Of a stretch of 64,000 bases of DNA, positions 53,097 through 63,564 are shown piece after piece. A program made the position numbers and the translations under genes. Numbering within the stretch: the stretch's first letter is position 1; each line of letters opens with the position of its first letter. The notes beneath the pieces were generated by a model. That model had not been told where the DNA came from and made no database searches. It was given only the letters and a program-made list of their open reading frames with translations. Origin of the DNA: Caballeronia sp. GAFFF1 (GTDB taxonomy: Bacteria; Pseudomonadota; Gammaproteobacteria; Burkholderiales; Burkholderiaceae); NCBI RefSeq assembly GCF_023630705.1, contig NZ_JALQEM010000037.1:1-64000 (forward strand), written 5' to 3'.

Positions 53097-53709
53097 AGCC
53101 GCGCCGGTTGCGGCGAAATGGGCGCAGTTGCCATAATCAGCGGGAGATAGCCGTAGACCGTAACAAAAGTGACACCGTTGATGATAATTGTGTCACCACG
53201 CACGCGGCAATCGACACGCTACCACCGGATGGCGCTGAGGAGCGGCCGCGGCAAACACCGCCGCGGCTGGCTGCGAACTACCGGTGTCGACCCATATGCG
53301 ACGCTCGTGCGTTCGCTGTCTCAAGGTCGGCTGTCGGCACGGGAGCCGCCTATCACGAAGCGCTCGGGCATGAGGCGCTACTTCGGTTCTCTGCTGACAA
53401 CGAGGATCTGCGGGTGAACGCGGCGGCGGGAATGTGTCTACTGCCTGTCGCAGCGCAGGCGAAGTAAAAAGGGCGATGGTCGATGCTCGCGCTTCCCCGC
53501 GGTGCCGCTCGTCCGGAAGATTGCGTCGGAAATTTGAGCGCCGGAGGCAACACATCTGTCATTGCCTCAGGCGAGTCGGGCCTGGGTTAGTTCGGGTGGT
53601 GTGCGGCAGGGTGTTTCTTGCCACACTCTGCTAGCTTTCGAAAATCCCCGGTCGAGCAACCCAATGCTATATTGCGCGACATGCTCCGCCCTCAGGGGAA
53701 CCGGCTCAT
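53097..53709. other. Gap without recognisable gene
   Basis: 613 bases between the SDR and sigma-factor genes. No supported ORF. The stretch 53262-53345 (CTCAAGGTCGGCTGTCGG and nearby) has faint likeness to the dispersed repeat, too weak to call. Confidence 0.4.
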
Positions 53710-54306
53710 GTGGCAATGACGGACGAATCCTCAGGCAGTACCGAAAACCCGGACGACGCCAATAGCCTGCGCCGCGACCGCGCGAACCGGTTGCTCGCGG
53801 ACGTCGCGGGCGGTGACGAGATCGCGTTCGCCGAGCTGTATCGCGCGACCTCGCCACGCGTGTTCGGCGTCATCGTGCGCATGATTCATGATCGCGGCGA
53901 AGCCGAAGATCTGCTACAGGAAGTGTTCACCACCACATGGCGTCGGGCGAATACCTTCGATCCGGCGCGCGGCAGCGCCATCACCTGGCTGACCACGCTC
54001 GCGCGCAATCGTACGATCGACCGCATGCGCCAGCAGCGCGACGAACTGCTCGGCGAGAACGCCGCACCCGAGATCACCGACGAATCGCCGACGCCCGCCG
54101 TTGCCGCCGAACTGAACGAGGAACGGCTACGCCTCGAACAGTGTCTCAACCGGCTCGAACCGCAGCAAAAGAGCGCGGTCCGTGAGGCGTTCTTCACTGG
54201 CGCGACGTATGGCGAACTGGCGAGCCGGCTTGCCGTGCCGCTGGGCACTATGAAAAGCTGGATTCGCCGCAGCCTTATGCAACTCAAGCTTTGCCTCGAA
54301 GAATGA
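53710..54306 (+). CDS. ECF RNA polymerase sigma factor
   Basis: 198 residues (ATG at 53710 or 53716). Sigma-2 region: DEIAFAELYRATSPRVFGVIVRMIHDRGEAEDLLQEVFTTTWRRANTFDPARGSAITWLTTLARNRTIDRMRQ. Sigma-4: LEQCLNRLEPQQKSAVREAFFTGATYGELASRLAVPLGTMKSWIRRSLMQLKLCLEE. It is the SigK-type ECF paired with an RskA-like anti-sigma factor, whose ATG overlaps its stop by four bases. Confidence 0.95.
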   Translation: MAMTDESSGSTENPDDANSLRRDRANRLLADVAGGDEIAFAELYRATSPRVFGVIVRMIHDRGEAEDLLQEVFTTTWRRANTFDPARGSAITWLTTLARNRTIDRMRQQRDELLGENAAPEITDESPTPAVAAELNEERLRLEQCLNRLEPQQKSAVREAFFTGATYGELASRLAVPLGTMKSWIRRSLMQLKLCLEE

Positions 54307-55037
54307 ACACGCCCGCCGCCACCGACGACGATCTGCGCTGCGCCGAGTACGCACTCGGCGTACTGGATGCGCAAGCGCGCGCGGCGCTCGAAGCGGACCT
54401 GACGCGCGACCCCGAACTGGTGCGCACGCTCGAAGCATGGCAACGGCGACTCGCGCCGCTCGTCGATGAAATTCCCGCCATTGAACCGCCCGGGCGCGTG
54501 TGGACGCGAATCCGTGACGATCTCGGTTTCACCGCGGGGTCTTCGCGCGCGCCCGCACGCACCCGCTGGTGGGACAGTCTGAGCCTCTGGCGCTTTCTCG
54601 CGATTGGCGCGAGCGTGAGCGCGCTCGTTCTGCTCGGCCTGAACCTTTTGTGGTTGAAGCCAGCACCGCCGGCCCCGACGGCGGCAACGGTTCCCGGAGA
54701 CTATATCGTCGCGTCAATTGCGGGCAAGGACGGGCTCGTGACCTGGACTGCAACCGTCGATGTGCGGCGCGCGCGCCTCGTCGTCACGCCCACGGCGCAC
54801 GTCGATTTGCCCGCGAATCGGGCGACGGAGCTGTGGCTCGTCCCGCCGGGCGCGAAACCGGTCGCGCTTGGCGTCTTCCCCGCCAATCAGGCCGCGACGA
54901 TCCCGCTCTCGCCCGAGATCGTCGCGCGGATGAATGCGCAGGGCGTGCTTGCGGTGTCGGAAGAACCGCCTGGCGGATCACCGACCGGCGCGCCGACCGG
55001 AGCCGTGATCGCGACCGGTCCACTGCATTCCACCTGA
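54303..55037 (+). CDS. RskA-like anti-sigma factor
   Basis: 244 residues. Cytoplasmic anti-sigma domain (about 10-90: DLRCAEYALGVLDAQARAALEADLTRDPELVRTLEAWQRRLAPLVDEI), one TM helix (about 98-120: LAIGASVSALVLLGLNLLWL), and a periplasmic RskA domain (about 135-240: IASIAGKDGLVTWTATVD-like, LPANRATELWLVPPGAKPVALGVF, NAQGVLAVSEEPPGGSPTG). It would hold the sigma factor at the membrane until an envelope signal. Translationally coupled to the sigma gene. Confidence 0.93.
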   Translation: MNTPAATDDDLRCAEYALGVLDAQARAALEADLTRDPELVRTLEAWQRRLAPLVDEIPAIEPPGRVWTRIRDDLGFTAGSSRAPARTRWWDSLSLWRFLAIGASVSALVLLGLNLLWLKPAPPAPTAATVPGDYIVASIAGKDGLVTWTATVDVRRARLVVTPTAHVDLPANRATELWLVPPGAKPVALGVFPANQAATIPLSPEIVARMNAQGVLAVSEEPPGGSPTGAPTGAVIATGPLHST

Positions 55038-55456
55038 CGACTTCTTTCTCGGCGACGTGCATCCGCGCCTGCGCCTCGCTCGAATCTATGAAGTCGACCA
55101 TGTACAGCGCGGAGACCTGCGAGCACGAGTAATCCGCTCGTCCTGGAGACGACGACATGAGCAGTCAAACCGCGTCTCGCGAGATCGGCGGGCGAATTTC
55201 GCCGATCGCGTGAGCGCATTGCTATCCCCCATGGCTAAGCACTCCAAATGGCCGACTTTACTGCGCGGCCGCTCGCCAGCCGGTAACGATGCGAGAAGGG
55301 GCGGGGAAAATGAAAGCGTTTGTTACGACTCGAATCCGACCGGAGAGGAACGTTCGTATCGCCCAATGAGCGGTACACGTTCATTGTGACGTCCGCTCTT
55401 CTGCGGCGCTCACAGGGTCAAAGACGCGCCGTTCCCATCACTTAAAAGGAGTGGAC
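55038..55456. other. Leader region of the ferritin-like gene
   Basis: 419 bases with no supported gene. GGAACG at about 55349 could be an ECF-type -35 element for the gene that follows, but I see no convincing matching -10. AAAAGGAG at 55443-55450 is the ribosome-binding site for that gene. Confidence 0.35.
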
Positions 55457-56431
55457 ATGGCTAACAACGCTTCATTGACGAGTGCGCTCGAGCGACGCGT
55501 CGAACGCAGGGAAAAGCGGCGCCAGTTTTTTCGAAGCGCGGGCGGGCTCGGTCTAGGGCTAGTCGGTGGAACGATCCTGGGTGCCTGCGGCGGCGGATCG
55601 GGGGACAGTGCGAACGCAGCGAGCGGCCCGACCGACGCCGAGATTCTCAACTTTGCGCTGAACCTCGAATATCTCGAAGCAACGTTCTATACCTATGCGA
55701 CGACGGGTTCAGGGCTACCGGCCAACCTCATGACGGGTGTGGGAACGCCAGGCAAAGTCATTCCCGGTCAGCAGGTCAACTTCTCGGATCCCGTCGTCGC
55801 AGCGTACGCACGCGAGATCGCGAAGGACGAGCTCGAACATGTCGCATTCCTGCGGACGGCGCTCGGCGGTGCAGCGGTCGCCATGCCGGCACTGGATGTC
55901 GGCGGCACCGACCCCAATGGAGCTTTCTCGGTTGCCGCTCAGGCTGCGGGCCTCGCTCCGGCTGGTACGCCCTTCAATCCCTATCTGAATGACAACAACT
56001 TCCTGCTTGGTGCCTTCATCTTCGAAGACGTTGGCGTGACGGCTTATAAGGGGGCCTCACCGCTTATTACCAATAAAACCTATCTCGAAGCGGCAGCCGG
56101 CATCCTCGCAGCGGAGGCCTATCATGCCGGCCTCGTGAGGACGGTGCTTTACTCCAAGGGCATCCAGACACCGAGCCTCGTGACCGCAGCGCAAGCCATT
56201 TCCGACGCACGAGATTCACTCGACGCATCCACCGATGTCGACCAGGGCATCGCCGGCGCAAACAACCAGGTCTCCAACATCGTGCCCCTCGACAAGAACG
56301 GCATTGCGTTCAGTCGCAGCTATGACGACGTGCTCAATATCGTCTATCTGAATAAGGGCGCGGTGACGCAAGGCGGCTTCTTCCCCGCGGGGGTGAACGG
56401 AACGTTGCACATGAGTAGCGCCTTCGCGTGA
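55457..56431 (+). CDS. Ferritin-like domain protein with Tat/lipoprotein signal
   Basis: 324 residues from ATG 55457; a GTG two codons earlier is closer to the ribosome-binding site and less likely. N-terminal RREKRRQFFRSAGGLGLGLV is a Tat-type signal, and GTILGACGG gives a lipobox cysteine. The ferritin-like helices follow: DAEILNFALNLEYLEATFY (E-x3-E), AREIAKDELEHVAFLR (E-x2-H), FEDVGVTAY and AAEAYHAGLVR, matching the desiccation-related PCC13-62 family. It is likely a target of the ECF pair just upstream. Metal type and reaction are unknown. Confidence 0.9.
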   Translation: MANNASLTSALERRVERREKRRQFFRSAGGLGLGLVGGTILGACGGGSGDSANAASGPTDAEILNFALNLEYLEATFYTYATTGSGLPANLMTGVGTPGKVIPGQQVNFSDPVVAAYAREIAKDELEHVAFLRTALGGAAVAMPALDVGGTDPNGAFSVAAQAAGLAPAGTPFNPYLNDNNFLLGAFIFEDVGVTAYKGASPLITNKTYLEAAAGILAAEAYHAGLVRTVLYSKGIQTPSLVTAAQAISDARDSLDASTDVDQGIAGANNQVSNIVPLDKNGIAFSRSYDDVLNIVYLNKGAVTQGGFFPAGVNGTLHMSSAFA

Positions 56432-56515
56432 TCCCTTAGCCGACGAATGCAATCATCTCGGGGCATTAGATGGCGCGCCCCGTGATGCTCTGAGCATGGA
56501 TAAAGGGGAAATACT

Positions 56516-56629
56516 ATGACCGATCGATCTGTTGCTATGTCGCGCCTGAGAATCAGGCTTGCCATGGTCGCTACTTTGCTCGTCACAGGCGTGGTGCTTC
56601 AATCATTGCATTTTCGTCAGGCCGGATGA
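56516..56629 (+). CDS. Very small putative membrane protein
   Basis: 37 residues: MTDRSVAMSRLRIRLAMVAT then LLVTGVVLQSLHFRQAG. One hydrophobic helix with basic N-terminus; AAAGGGGAA lies five bases before the ATG. A seven-codon ORF (56495-56518) overlaps it by ATGA. It could be a genuine small membrane protein or a degraded signal sequence. Confidence 0.4.
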   Translation: MTDRSVAMSRLRIRLAMVATLLVTGVVLQSLHFRQAG

Positions 56630-57091
56630 TGTGCACGACCCTGACTGCATCTGCATACGCGACGGAACGTCTTAGCCAGCTTCCTTCTCTCGTGCCGTTT
56701 GGTCGGGCTCACAGAAAGCCAGGCGCGATCGTTGATGCCCAAGACTACTTGCAGAAGCGGGGACCGCGTGCCGACCAGCGCATCCAGCACGGACAAGCGC
56801 CGGCTGTGTTTGTCGAGTACTTCCGGCCATCAATGCTGGTTGCGCGAATTCAAAGGCTTGCGGCAGGTCGCGGGAACGGCGCACGCGTTTGTAAGGAAAG
56901 GCTTCGCTATGCAGCGTCGATCAAGCATGCAACAGCTACCCGGGAACAGACGAGGACATCGCGTTTGCGCTCAACCTAATACGCGACGTGCAGATGCGCG
57001 ACCACCAGGATTCGGGAAGGATCATCGGTATTGTCCATTCAACCGGCGCTCAACTGATTCTATGGCGACTATTTTGGAGAGGCTACCACTG
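56630..57091. other. Gap without recognisable gene
   Basis: About 460 bases. Long frames pass through but have basic, low-complexity products and no start signals. Nothing called. Confidence 0.35.
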
Positions 57092-57874
57092 ATGGTTCGA
57101 ATTTCCGAACGTTCTACTTCGATCGGTCTATGTGTCCTTGCACTGTCGATTCTTGTCCCTTCCCTGCTCCTGAGGTTTAGTCAGCATCGGGTCGACGAGC
57201 AGGAGTGGTCGTCGACGCGACGCAATACGGTCTCAACCGGTCCCGTACGCGAGGAGGTTCCCGCAGTGAATTTCCTTCCCCTAAATTCTTCGTCACCTGA
57301 CAACCTGGGTCGACTAAGGGAAAATCCGATCGATCGGCGAAGCGACAGAAGTTCCGCGCGCCATGCTGTCCAACCACGAAAGCCTAATGAGATCGATCTA
57401 TCGACTCAGCGGCGAAATTTCCGCGCGGACTCCTACGCGATGCCTCTTCCTACCCGTCCGGTTCCTTCAAGGAAACAGGCGAGAGGCATAACGCGTCTTC
57501 ACAGACAGGCAGCGCCTTCGGCTGACATAAGTAAGGTTCCAGTAGAGGAGCAGAGCAAACTCCGTGCGATAGTGGCGGAAAATACTTCGGCATCAAGTGC
57601 AAAAGACTCAGGTTCCCTTGCCAGCATCAATGCGAACGCGACTAGCAGTTCATCGCAGCCACCGCCCCAGGTGAACCTCCTACAAACTGATATTGACATA
57701 AACGGTGGCGCCCCAGCACCAATCTTCACAACGGCACCACGTCCAACGAGTCGAAAGCAAGTTGAAGACGACCTACACAACGCAAGGATGAACGGATCGC
57801 TTCCTCGCTTTGGTAACCCAGACCCATACGGTCCGGGTGGGTCGCCGAGCGAGGCGAATGATAAATCGAGATGA
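57092..57874 (+). CDS. Hypothetical membrane-anchored Ser/Pro-rich protein
   Basis: 260 residues from ATG 57092 (GGAGAGG about ten bases upstream; ATG 57062 is an alternative). One N-terminal TM helix (SIGLCVLALSILVPSLLLRF), then a long, charged, low-complexity region rich in Arg, Ser and Pro, probably periplasmic and disordered. The C-terminus NARMNGSLPRFGNPDPYGPGGSP is the most ordered and motif-like part. Single-pass anchors with Pro-rich stalks occur in secretion and TonB-like systems, but I do not recognise this one. Confidence 0.5.
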   Translation: MVRISERSTSIGLCVLALSILVPSLLLRFSQHRVDEQEWSSTRRNTVSTGPVREEVPAVNFLPLNSSSPDNLGRLRENPIDRRSDRSSARHAVQPRKPNEIDLSTQRRNFRADSYAMPLPTRPVPSRKQARGITRLHRQAAPSADISKVPVEEQSKLRAIVAENTSASSAKDSGSLASINANATSSSSQPPPQVNLLQTDIDINGGAPAPIFTTAPRPTSRKQVEDDLHNARMNGSLPRFGNPDPYGPGGSPSEANDKSR

Positions 57875-58840
57875 CGTCGTCAACTATCAAACCACGGCGG
57901 GCATGTACGTTGTTGCCGTTGTGAAGAGAGACAGAGCGACGGCGATTCCTTTATTGCATGGCCTCTTAGTGCTCGTCCGCAGTGACCGTTAGGTCGGGAT
58001 CGCGCTAAGCCCGAATTCGCATATCAATCAGCGTCATCTCAACGACCGCTGTCGACGGTGGACGGGACATATGGGTGTCTACGCTGACATCTTCGTGAGC
58101 GGCTGAAATTGGCCGATTCCAGAATTCCAGCGGTCACTATCGAACCGTTGGCAGCCGCTTCCGTCTGCGCGTGGCTGCAGTGGCTTACTTATCCACAGCT
58201 TAAGTGGATAACCGTGTAAATAACGCCCCGACGCGGGCGCTATGTTCTTGAATTGAAGGTCGAAACGCGTAGTGATGCGACCGGCGACACTTTGGTTATG
58301 TCAATCGGTGACTGCGCCGTGGTTGGTACGTCGTGGGAAAGGATTCCAGCCGCAGACAGCAAAGTCGCCATCGACTTGTGTTCTCTTTGAATCTGGGAGC
58401 GTCGTACTTGCCACCGGCTGCGATCGGCTTGCAATCAGCAAATCGATCCACCGAAAAAAACGGACGCATCGCGCGTCGGCAAAAGGCTCCAGGCGGAGCC
58501 CCTGAGAGATGGCCAGACCCAAACAAATGTGTCGCAGTCTGCGCCGACGCCGGCGAGCGGAAAACTAGCTCAAGCCGCCTGATTGCGACCGTCGGCTCGC
58601 TCGCGACTCGCTTACCATGATGACTCGTCGCGACTTAAAAGTTAGATATGGGAGAGCTTTTGCAACGTAGTACATCGGACTGCATGGAGCAAGCGTACGT
58701 TCTTGCAGAAACGAAACGTTGACTTGTTCGGACCCATACGCCGGCAGACAAAGACGGTGCGGTTGAGTGTGCGCGCTCTGTCCTCGCTGCGCGTCGATAT
58801 CTGACTTCACCTCCAATGGCGCATCTTCTAGATCGACTTC
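57875..58840. other. Long non-coding stretch with DnaA-box pair
   Basis: 966 bases. No ORF has both a start signal and a sensible product. It contains two inverted DnaA-like boxes (58189-58211). Confidence 0.45.
58189..58211. other. Inverted pair of DnaA-box-like sequences
   Basis: A consensus DnaA box TTATCCACA at 58189-58197 and an inverted TTATCCAC match (as GTGGATAA) at 58204-58211, seven bases apart, in an AT-rich patch followed by GTGTAAATAA. No dnaA, repA or parAB gene is near, so an origin is unlikely; regulatory DnaA binding or titration is possible. Confidence 0.5.
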
Positions 58841-59875
58841 CTAAAGAGGATGCGCAACCTCGCCAACGCTGATGAATCGAAACTCATAAGCACCGTCGCC
58901 GGTGCGATGGATTGAACCAGCACATGGGTAGGGGAAGTGTGCGGGCATTATTATCGTTTCAGTGTCGGCGTGCGTTTCGAAAAACGCGCGTCTAGATTGA
59001 CGCGACTGCTCGGGATCGACGCAGAATCTGGTGTTCCAGTCGGGCTTTTCGCATTGAAATGGGCTGTGAAACAGATCGCCAGAGATGACTGCCCGCCGGC
59101 CATCACTTTCGATACAAACTCCGACGTGACCTGGAGTGTGCCCCGGGAGTGGAACCAAGTGAATCGACGAATTGATAATATGTCGATGATCGATGATATC
59201 GGCCTGGCCCGCCTCAAACAGCGGCAGGATGCTGTCTCCGATGTAATCTCCCGTTCGTTCTAGTGGCGACTTGGCCGATTCACTCGTCCAGAAATCCAAT
59301 TCTTCTTTCACGAAAAGATACCGCGCCTTGGGAAACGTAGCGCGCCACCTCCCGTCTTCGTGATATGTGTTGCACCCCACGTGGTCCACGTGCAAATGGG
59401 TGGCCAACACCAAATCAATATCGTCGACGCCGACGCCAGCGGCCTCGAGCCGATCGAGCCAGCCGAACCTTGCGTGATTAAACTCGGGCCGCGCCCTTTG
59501 CTTGCAATCTCCGACACACGTATCCACCATCAGCCTCATACCCTCGCTTTCGATCAGGAAAGCCTGTATAGCGATGACGAGCCGCCCGCTGTCGACGTCG
59601 TACAGATTGGATCCAGAAGACGCGCGGCATGCCGACATGGATTGCACCGTTGCGTCAGGATAAATCTCCTGCCATCGCAACAGGGGTGCCACTGATTCAG
59701 CGATCACAGTGACTTTGACATCGCCGATTGAAAGTTGATATACGAGCGGCTGATGCTGATGGGAAGCCAATAGACTGTGCATGATGACGCAACGCAAATG
59801 GGGCGGTAGCTCAATGCCGCGCTGTGAAGAGGTGATGAAAGTCATTGGCGGCAGAGACGCCGCCACGACAGTCAC
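58841..59875 (-). CDS. MBL-fold metallohydrolase
   Basis: 344 residues; the ATG at 59875 overlaps the aldolase stop (ATGA), while [21 protein letters not shown] at 59782 is an alternative start. Metallo-beta-lactamase motif [20 protein letters not shown] (HxHxDH), [36 protein letters not shown] (the bridging Asp) and [10 protein letters not shown]. It resembles the group that includes AHL lactonases, which open lactones. As the last gene of the meta-cleavage operon it may hydrolyse a lactone or ester pathway intermediate. Confidence 0.88.
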   Translation of the reverse strand: MTVVAASLPPMTFITSSQRGIELPPHLRCVIMHSLLASHQHQPLVYQLSIGDVKVTVIAESVAPLLRWQEIYPDATVQSMSACRASSGSNLYDVDSGRLVIAIQAFLIESEGMRLMVDTCVGDCKQRARPEFNHARFGWLDRLEAAGVGVDDIDLVLATHLHVDHVGCNTYHEDGRWRATFPKARYLFVKEELDFWTSESAKSPLERTGDYIGDSILPLFEAGQADIIDHRHIINSSIHLVPLPGHTPGHVGVCIESDGRRAVISGDLFHSPFQCEKPDWNTRFCVDPEQSRQSRRAFFETHADTETIIMPAHFPYPCAGSIHRTGDGAYEFRFISVGEVAHPL

Positions 59876-60936
59876 GCTGCTTCGTCTGCGGACAACGCTT
59901 GATCCACTGGTTCCCGTGACCGGTTCTTAAGCAGATCCAGTGCGACATCGACAATCATGTCTTCTTGACCGCCCACCATCTTCCGTCTGCCCAATTCGAC
60001 CAGAATGTCGACGGTCTTCAGGCCGTACTTGTTGGCCGCGAGTTCGGCATGACGCAAGAAGCTGGAATACACGCCAGCATAGCCGAGCGCAAGCGTTTCG
60101 CGGTCCACACGTACCGGCCGATCCTGCAGCGGACGGACGAGATCATCAGCAGCGTCCATGAGCCGGTATAGATCGCAGCCGTGATTCCAGCCCTGCCGCT
60201 CGGCAGCTGCAATGAAAACTTCTAGTGGCGCGTTGCCCGCGCCGGCGCCCATGCCTGCCAAACTCGCATCGATGCGATCACACCCCTCTTCCACGGCAAC
60301 CAGCGAATTTGCTACACCGAGACTCAGATTGTGATGCGCATGCATCCCAGTTTGAGTACTGGCGTTGAGCACATCCTTGAATGCGCGAAACCGATCTCTC
60401 ACATCGTTCATGCCTAGCGCACCGCCAGAATCGACGACGTACACGCAAGTCGCGCCGAAACTTTCCATCAGCTTGGCCTGTTCGGCGAGCTTCTCGGGCG
60501 TAGTCATATGGCTCATCATGAGAAAGCCGACCGCGTCCATCCCAAGTTCGCGAGCAAACTCAAGGTGCTGGCGCGATACATCGGCTTCGGTGCAATGCGT
60601 TGCGACGCGTACCACCCGCGCGCCTGCGTCGAAGGCATGGCGCAGATCGTGAGTGGTGCCGATGCCTGGGATCAGCAGTGTGGCGATTTTCGCAGTCTTG
60701 ACGCTTTCGGCTGCGGCGGCAATCCACTCGACGTCGCTCTGGGCGCCGAATCCATAGTTGAAACTCGATCCTTCGATACCGTCACCATGGGCGACCTCAA
60801 TGCTGTCAACCCCGGCATCGTCGAGCGCCGCAGCGATCGATTTCACGTGCGCGATGCTGTATTGATGACGGATTGCGTGGCTGCCATCGCGCAGGGTAAC
60901 GTCGGAAATGTAGAGTGTTTTGCTAACAGAAGTCAT
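59872..60936 (-). CDS. dmpG: 4-hydroxy-2-oxovalerate aldolase
   Basis: 354 residues of the DmpG/BphI/MhpE family: [100 protein letters not shown] (metal histidines in HAHHN) and the C-terminal [10 protein letters not shown]. It splits 4-hydroxy-2-oxovalerate into pyruvate and acetaldehyde, which is channelled to DmpF. It overlaps dmpF by four bases. Confidence 0.95.
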   Translation of the reverse strand: MTSVSKTLYISDVTLRDGSHAIRHQYSIAHVKSIAAALDDAGVDSIEVAHGDGIEGSSFNYGFGAQSDVEWIAAAAESVKTAKIATLLIPGIGTTHDLRHAFDAGARVVRVATHCTEADVSRQHLEFARELGMDAVGFLMMSHMTTPEKLAEQAKLMESFGATCVYVVDSGGALGMNDVRDRFRAFKDVLNASTQTGMHAHHNLSLGVANSLVAVEEGCDRIDASLAGMGAGAGNAPLEVFIAAAERQGWNHGCDLYRLMDAADDLVRPLQDRPVRVDRETLALGYAGVYSSFLRHAELAANKYGLKTVDILVELGRRKMVGGQEDMIVDVALDLLKNRSREPVDQALSADEAA

Positions 60937-61895
60937 TGCGTCGTCTCCTTGTAACCGCGCGCGATGCCAGCGGCGATCCGGCGCTCTGCCATCATGTCAC
61001 CGCAGGCGAGCGCCGCCGACGTCATGATGTCTAGATTGCCTGCATACGAAGGCAAATAATGCGCTGCGCCTTCCACCTCGAGAAACACCGATGTTTTGAG
61101 GCCGTGCTTCAATCCAATACCCGGCACGTTGAGCGGCGTGTCCGGAGGGATTTCGTCGAACTGCACCGCCTGCTTGAGGCGGTATCCTGGAACGTACATC
61201 TGTACCTTGCGCACCATCTCAGTGATGCTTGCCTCAATGACCGCCTTATCGGCTTGTTCCGACAACACGAAAACGGTGTCACGCATCATCAACGGCGGCT
61301 CTGCCGGATTTAGCACGATGATGGCTTTACCGCGTGCCGCACCTCCCAACGCTTCGATCGCAGCGCGTGTCGTCTCAGTGAATTCGTCGATATTTGCGCG
61401 CGTGCCCGGCCCTGCCGATCGGCTGGAGATGGATGCAACGATCTCTGCATAGTGGACCTTGGCAACACGCGAGACCGCAGCGACGATAGGAATCGTGGCC
61501 TGACCGCCGCATGTGACCATATTCATATTTGTCGCGTTCTCGTCTTCGAGATTGATCGCGGGAATCACATACGGGCCGATCGCGGCAGGAGTCAGGTCGA
61601 TCACCTGAATGCCATGAGCCTGCAATATGTCATTGTGGCGTTTGTGCGCCCCTGCCGACGTCGCATCGAATACGATGTCGATTTCCTTGAACACATCGAG
61701 TTTCAAGAGACCGTCGACGCCTTCCGCGGTCGTCGCTACCTTCATACGTGCCGCGCGAGCCAATCCTTCAGACTTCGGATCGACGCCGACCATAGCAGCC
61801 ATCTGCAGGTGTCTGCTATTACGCATCACCTTTATCATTAGATCGGTTCCGATGTTGCCAGGCCCGATAATGGCGACTTTTACCTTGTCGTTCAT
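60933..61895 (-). CDS. dmpF: Acetaldehyde dehydrogenase (acylating)
   Basis: 320 residues from [26 protein letters not shown] (NAD fold). Catalytic cysteine in [79 protein letters not shown] is typical. It converts acetaldehyde and CoA to acetyl-CoA, in complex with the aldolase. An ATG at 61907 in the same frame is possible. Confidence 0.95.
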   Translation of the reverse strand: MNDKVKVAIIGPGNIGTDLMIKVMRNSRHLQMAAMVGVDPKSEGLARAARMKVATTAEGVDGLLKLDVFKEIDIVFDATSAGAHKRHNDILQAHGIQVIDLTPAAIGPYVIPAINLEDENATNMNMVTCGGQATIPIVAAVSRVAKVHYAEIVASISSRSAGPGTRANIDEFTETTRAAIEALGGAARGKAIIVLNPAEPPLMMRDTVFVLSEQADKAVIEASITEMVRKVQMYVPGYRLKQAVQFDEIPPDTPLNVPGIGLKHGLKTSVFLEVEGAAHYLPSYAGNLDIMTSAALACGDMMAERRIAAGIARGYKETTQ

Positions 61896-61943
61896 GTGTG
61901 ACTCCAAATGTGACTGGTCGCAAAAGCAACACGGGGCGTTGCT

Positions 61944-62711
61944 TCAGTCTTTGACGTTGAAACTCGCGCTTCCCAGTTGTTCCATATCGACCGAAACATG
62001 TTGTCCGGGCCTGATCCATTCAGCCGGAGTTGCGCCGCCGGCCATCACAATCCACCCTGCTTGCAGCGGCTCTCCCGCTCTAGCGGAAACACGCGCCGCG
62101 GCTACTAGTGAACGGAGCGGATGACCAAGCAACGCAGCCGTTGATCCGACTTGAACGACGCGCCCATCGATGTTCAGGGTTAGACCAAGGTTAGAAAAAT
62201 CGATGTGCGGGTCACGCCAGGCACCGATCACGAAGCCGCTAGACGACGCGTTGTCCGCTATCACTTCTGGCAGTGAGAACTTGAAGTCCTTGTATCGCGA
62301 GTCGATGATCTCAAGCGCGGGAGCGATAGCTTCGACTGCGGCCAACGCTTGTGGGGCAGTCACGTCGCCTTCAAGCGGTCGCTTCAGGATGAAAGCGATC
62401 TCCGGTTCAACGCGCGGATGCACAAAGCGCGACAAGTCGATTGCCGTGCCCTCCTCAATCTGCATGTCAGCCGTTAAACGCCCCCAGATTACGTCCGACA
62501 AGCCCATCTGGGCCATCTTCGCGCGGCTGGTGAAGCCCATCTTCACACCTACGCGCCGCTGGCCTCGTTCGATGCGCCGTTGGATGGACGCGGCCTGAAT
62601 GGCATACGCCGTATCAAGCGACAGACGCCCTTCAGGATCGAACTGCGAAACATCTGTCGCACTCACTGCCGCCTCATCGAGCAGCATTGCATACTCCAAA
62701 ACATTGCTCAT
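61944..62711 (-). CDS. dmpH: 2-oxo-3-hexenedioate (4-oxalocrotonate) decarboxylase
   Basis: 255 residues of the fumarylacetoacetase-related hydratase/decarboxylase family: [98 protein letters not shown]. The MGFTS and DVIWG details point to the decarboxylase rather than the hydratase. It yields 2-hydroxypenta-2,4-dienoate for DmpE. Overlaps the hydratase gene by four bases. Confidence 0.9.
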   Translation of the reverse strand: MSNVLEYAMLLDEAAVSATDVSQFDPEGRLSLDTAYAIQAASIQRRIERGQRRVGVKMGFTSRAKMAQMGLSDVIWGRLTADMQIEEGTAIDLSRFVHPRVEPEIAFILKRPLEGDVTAPQALAAVEAIAPALEIIDSRYKDFKFSLPEVIADNASSSGFVIGAWRDPHIDFSNLGLTLNIDGRVVQVGSTAALLGHPLRSLVAAARVSARAGEPLQAGWIVMAGGATPAEWIRPGQHVSVDMEQLGSASFNVKD

Positions 62712-63505
62712 TGATGTACCTTACTCACGTCGTGATCGAAAAGTGCGCGCACGGAACCGAGACCGTTTATGCGTGCGTCGAAGGCGTCGCCCGGGCTGAC
62801 GCCGACCATAGGCCCTAATGCGCCTGATAGAACCAGGTCGCCCGCCTTCAAAGGCGTGCCTCGCGCAGTCATCGTTCGGGCTAGCCAAACAACAGCATTG
62901 AGCGGGTTCCCCAGGCATGCCGCTCCGGCACCTACGGATACGAGACTTCCCTGCCGTTCCATCGACATCCCGCAAAGACGCAAGTCGAAACTCGATAGTT
63001 TGCGCGGCGCGCTGCCTAGCACATACGCCCCCGACGATGCGTTGTCAGCGATCGTATCGGTGATGCGGATATTCCAGTCGGCGATGCGACTACCGACGAT
63101 TTCGAGTGCTGGCAATGCGTATTCGATCGCATTCAGAACGTCGACGTGGCCCGGATTCGGCACTTCGATATCTCGGCCCATGACAAAAGCGATCTCCGCC
63201 TCGATCCTCGGTTGGTGGAGAATCGCTGCGGGAATGGGTTCTCCGTCGCCATAGCCCATGTGGTCGAACAACATGCCAAAGTCGGGCTGATCGACTCCGA
63301 GTTGCTTCTGCACAGTCAGCGAGGTCAAGCCAATCTTGCACCCTACAAGGCGGCGACCGTTGGCAAGATGCTGATCAGTATTGATACGCTGGATCGCGTA
63401 AGCATCTTCGATGCTCATTTGTTCATAGGTCTCACGCAGTGGCGCGATACACTTACCTGTCATTGCTGCATCGCGCAGCGCGGCCGCAGCCTGTTGAGTG
63501 TCCAT
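62708..63505 (-). CDS. dmpE: 2-oxopent-4-enoate hydratase
   Basis: 265 residues from [20 protein letters not shown] (GGAGAGG about eleven bases upstream). Motifs: [82 protein letters not shown] and [18 protein letters not shown]. It adds water to 2-hydroxypentadienoate to form 4-hydroxy-2-oxovalerate. Sister fold to dmpH. It starts 59 bases after the trpC-like stop. Confidence 0.92.
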   Translation of the reverse strand: MDTQQAAAALRDAAMTGKCIAPLRETYEQMSIEDAYAIQRINTDQHLANGRRLVGCKIGLTSLTVQKQLGVDQPDFGMLFDHMGYGDGEPIPAAILHQPRIEAEIAFVMGRDIEVPNPGHVDVLNAIEYALPALEIVGSRIADWNIRITDTIADNASSGAYVLGSAPRKLSSFDLRLCGMSMERQGSLVSVGAGAACLGNPLNAVVWLARTMTARGTPLKAGDLVLSGALGPMVGVSPGDAFDARINGLGSVRALFDHDVSKVHQ

Positions 63506-63564
63506 AAGCTTTCTAACCTCTCCAAAGTCGACAACGAACGTCATTCCAGCGACGGGGACACGGC

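Noticed and set aside
53262-53345. Third copy of the dispersed repeat
   Set aside because: Only short patches agree (about CTCAAGGTCGGCTGTCGG), too little to separate from chance.
55340-55385. ECF promoter (GGAACG with distant -10) before the ferritin-like gene
   Set aside because: No matching element is seen before the sigma gene itself, so the motif cannot be confirmed.
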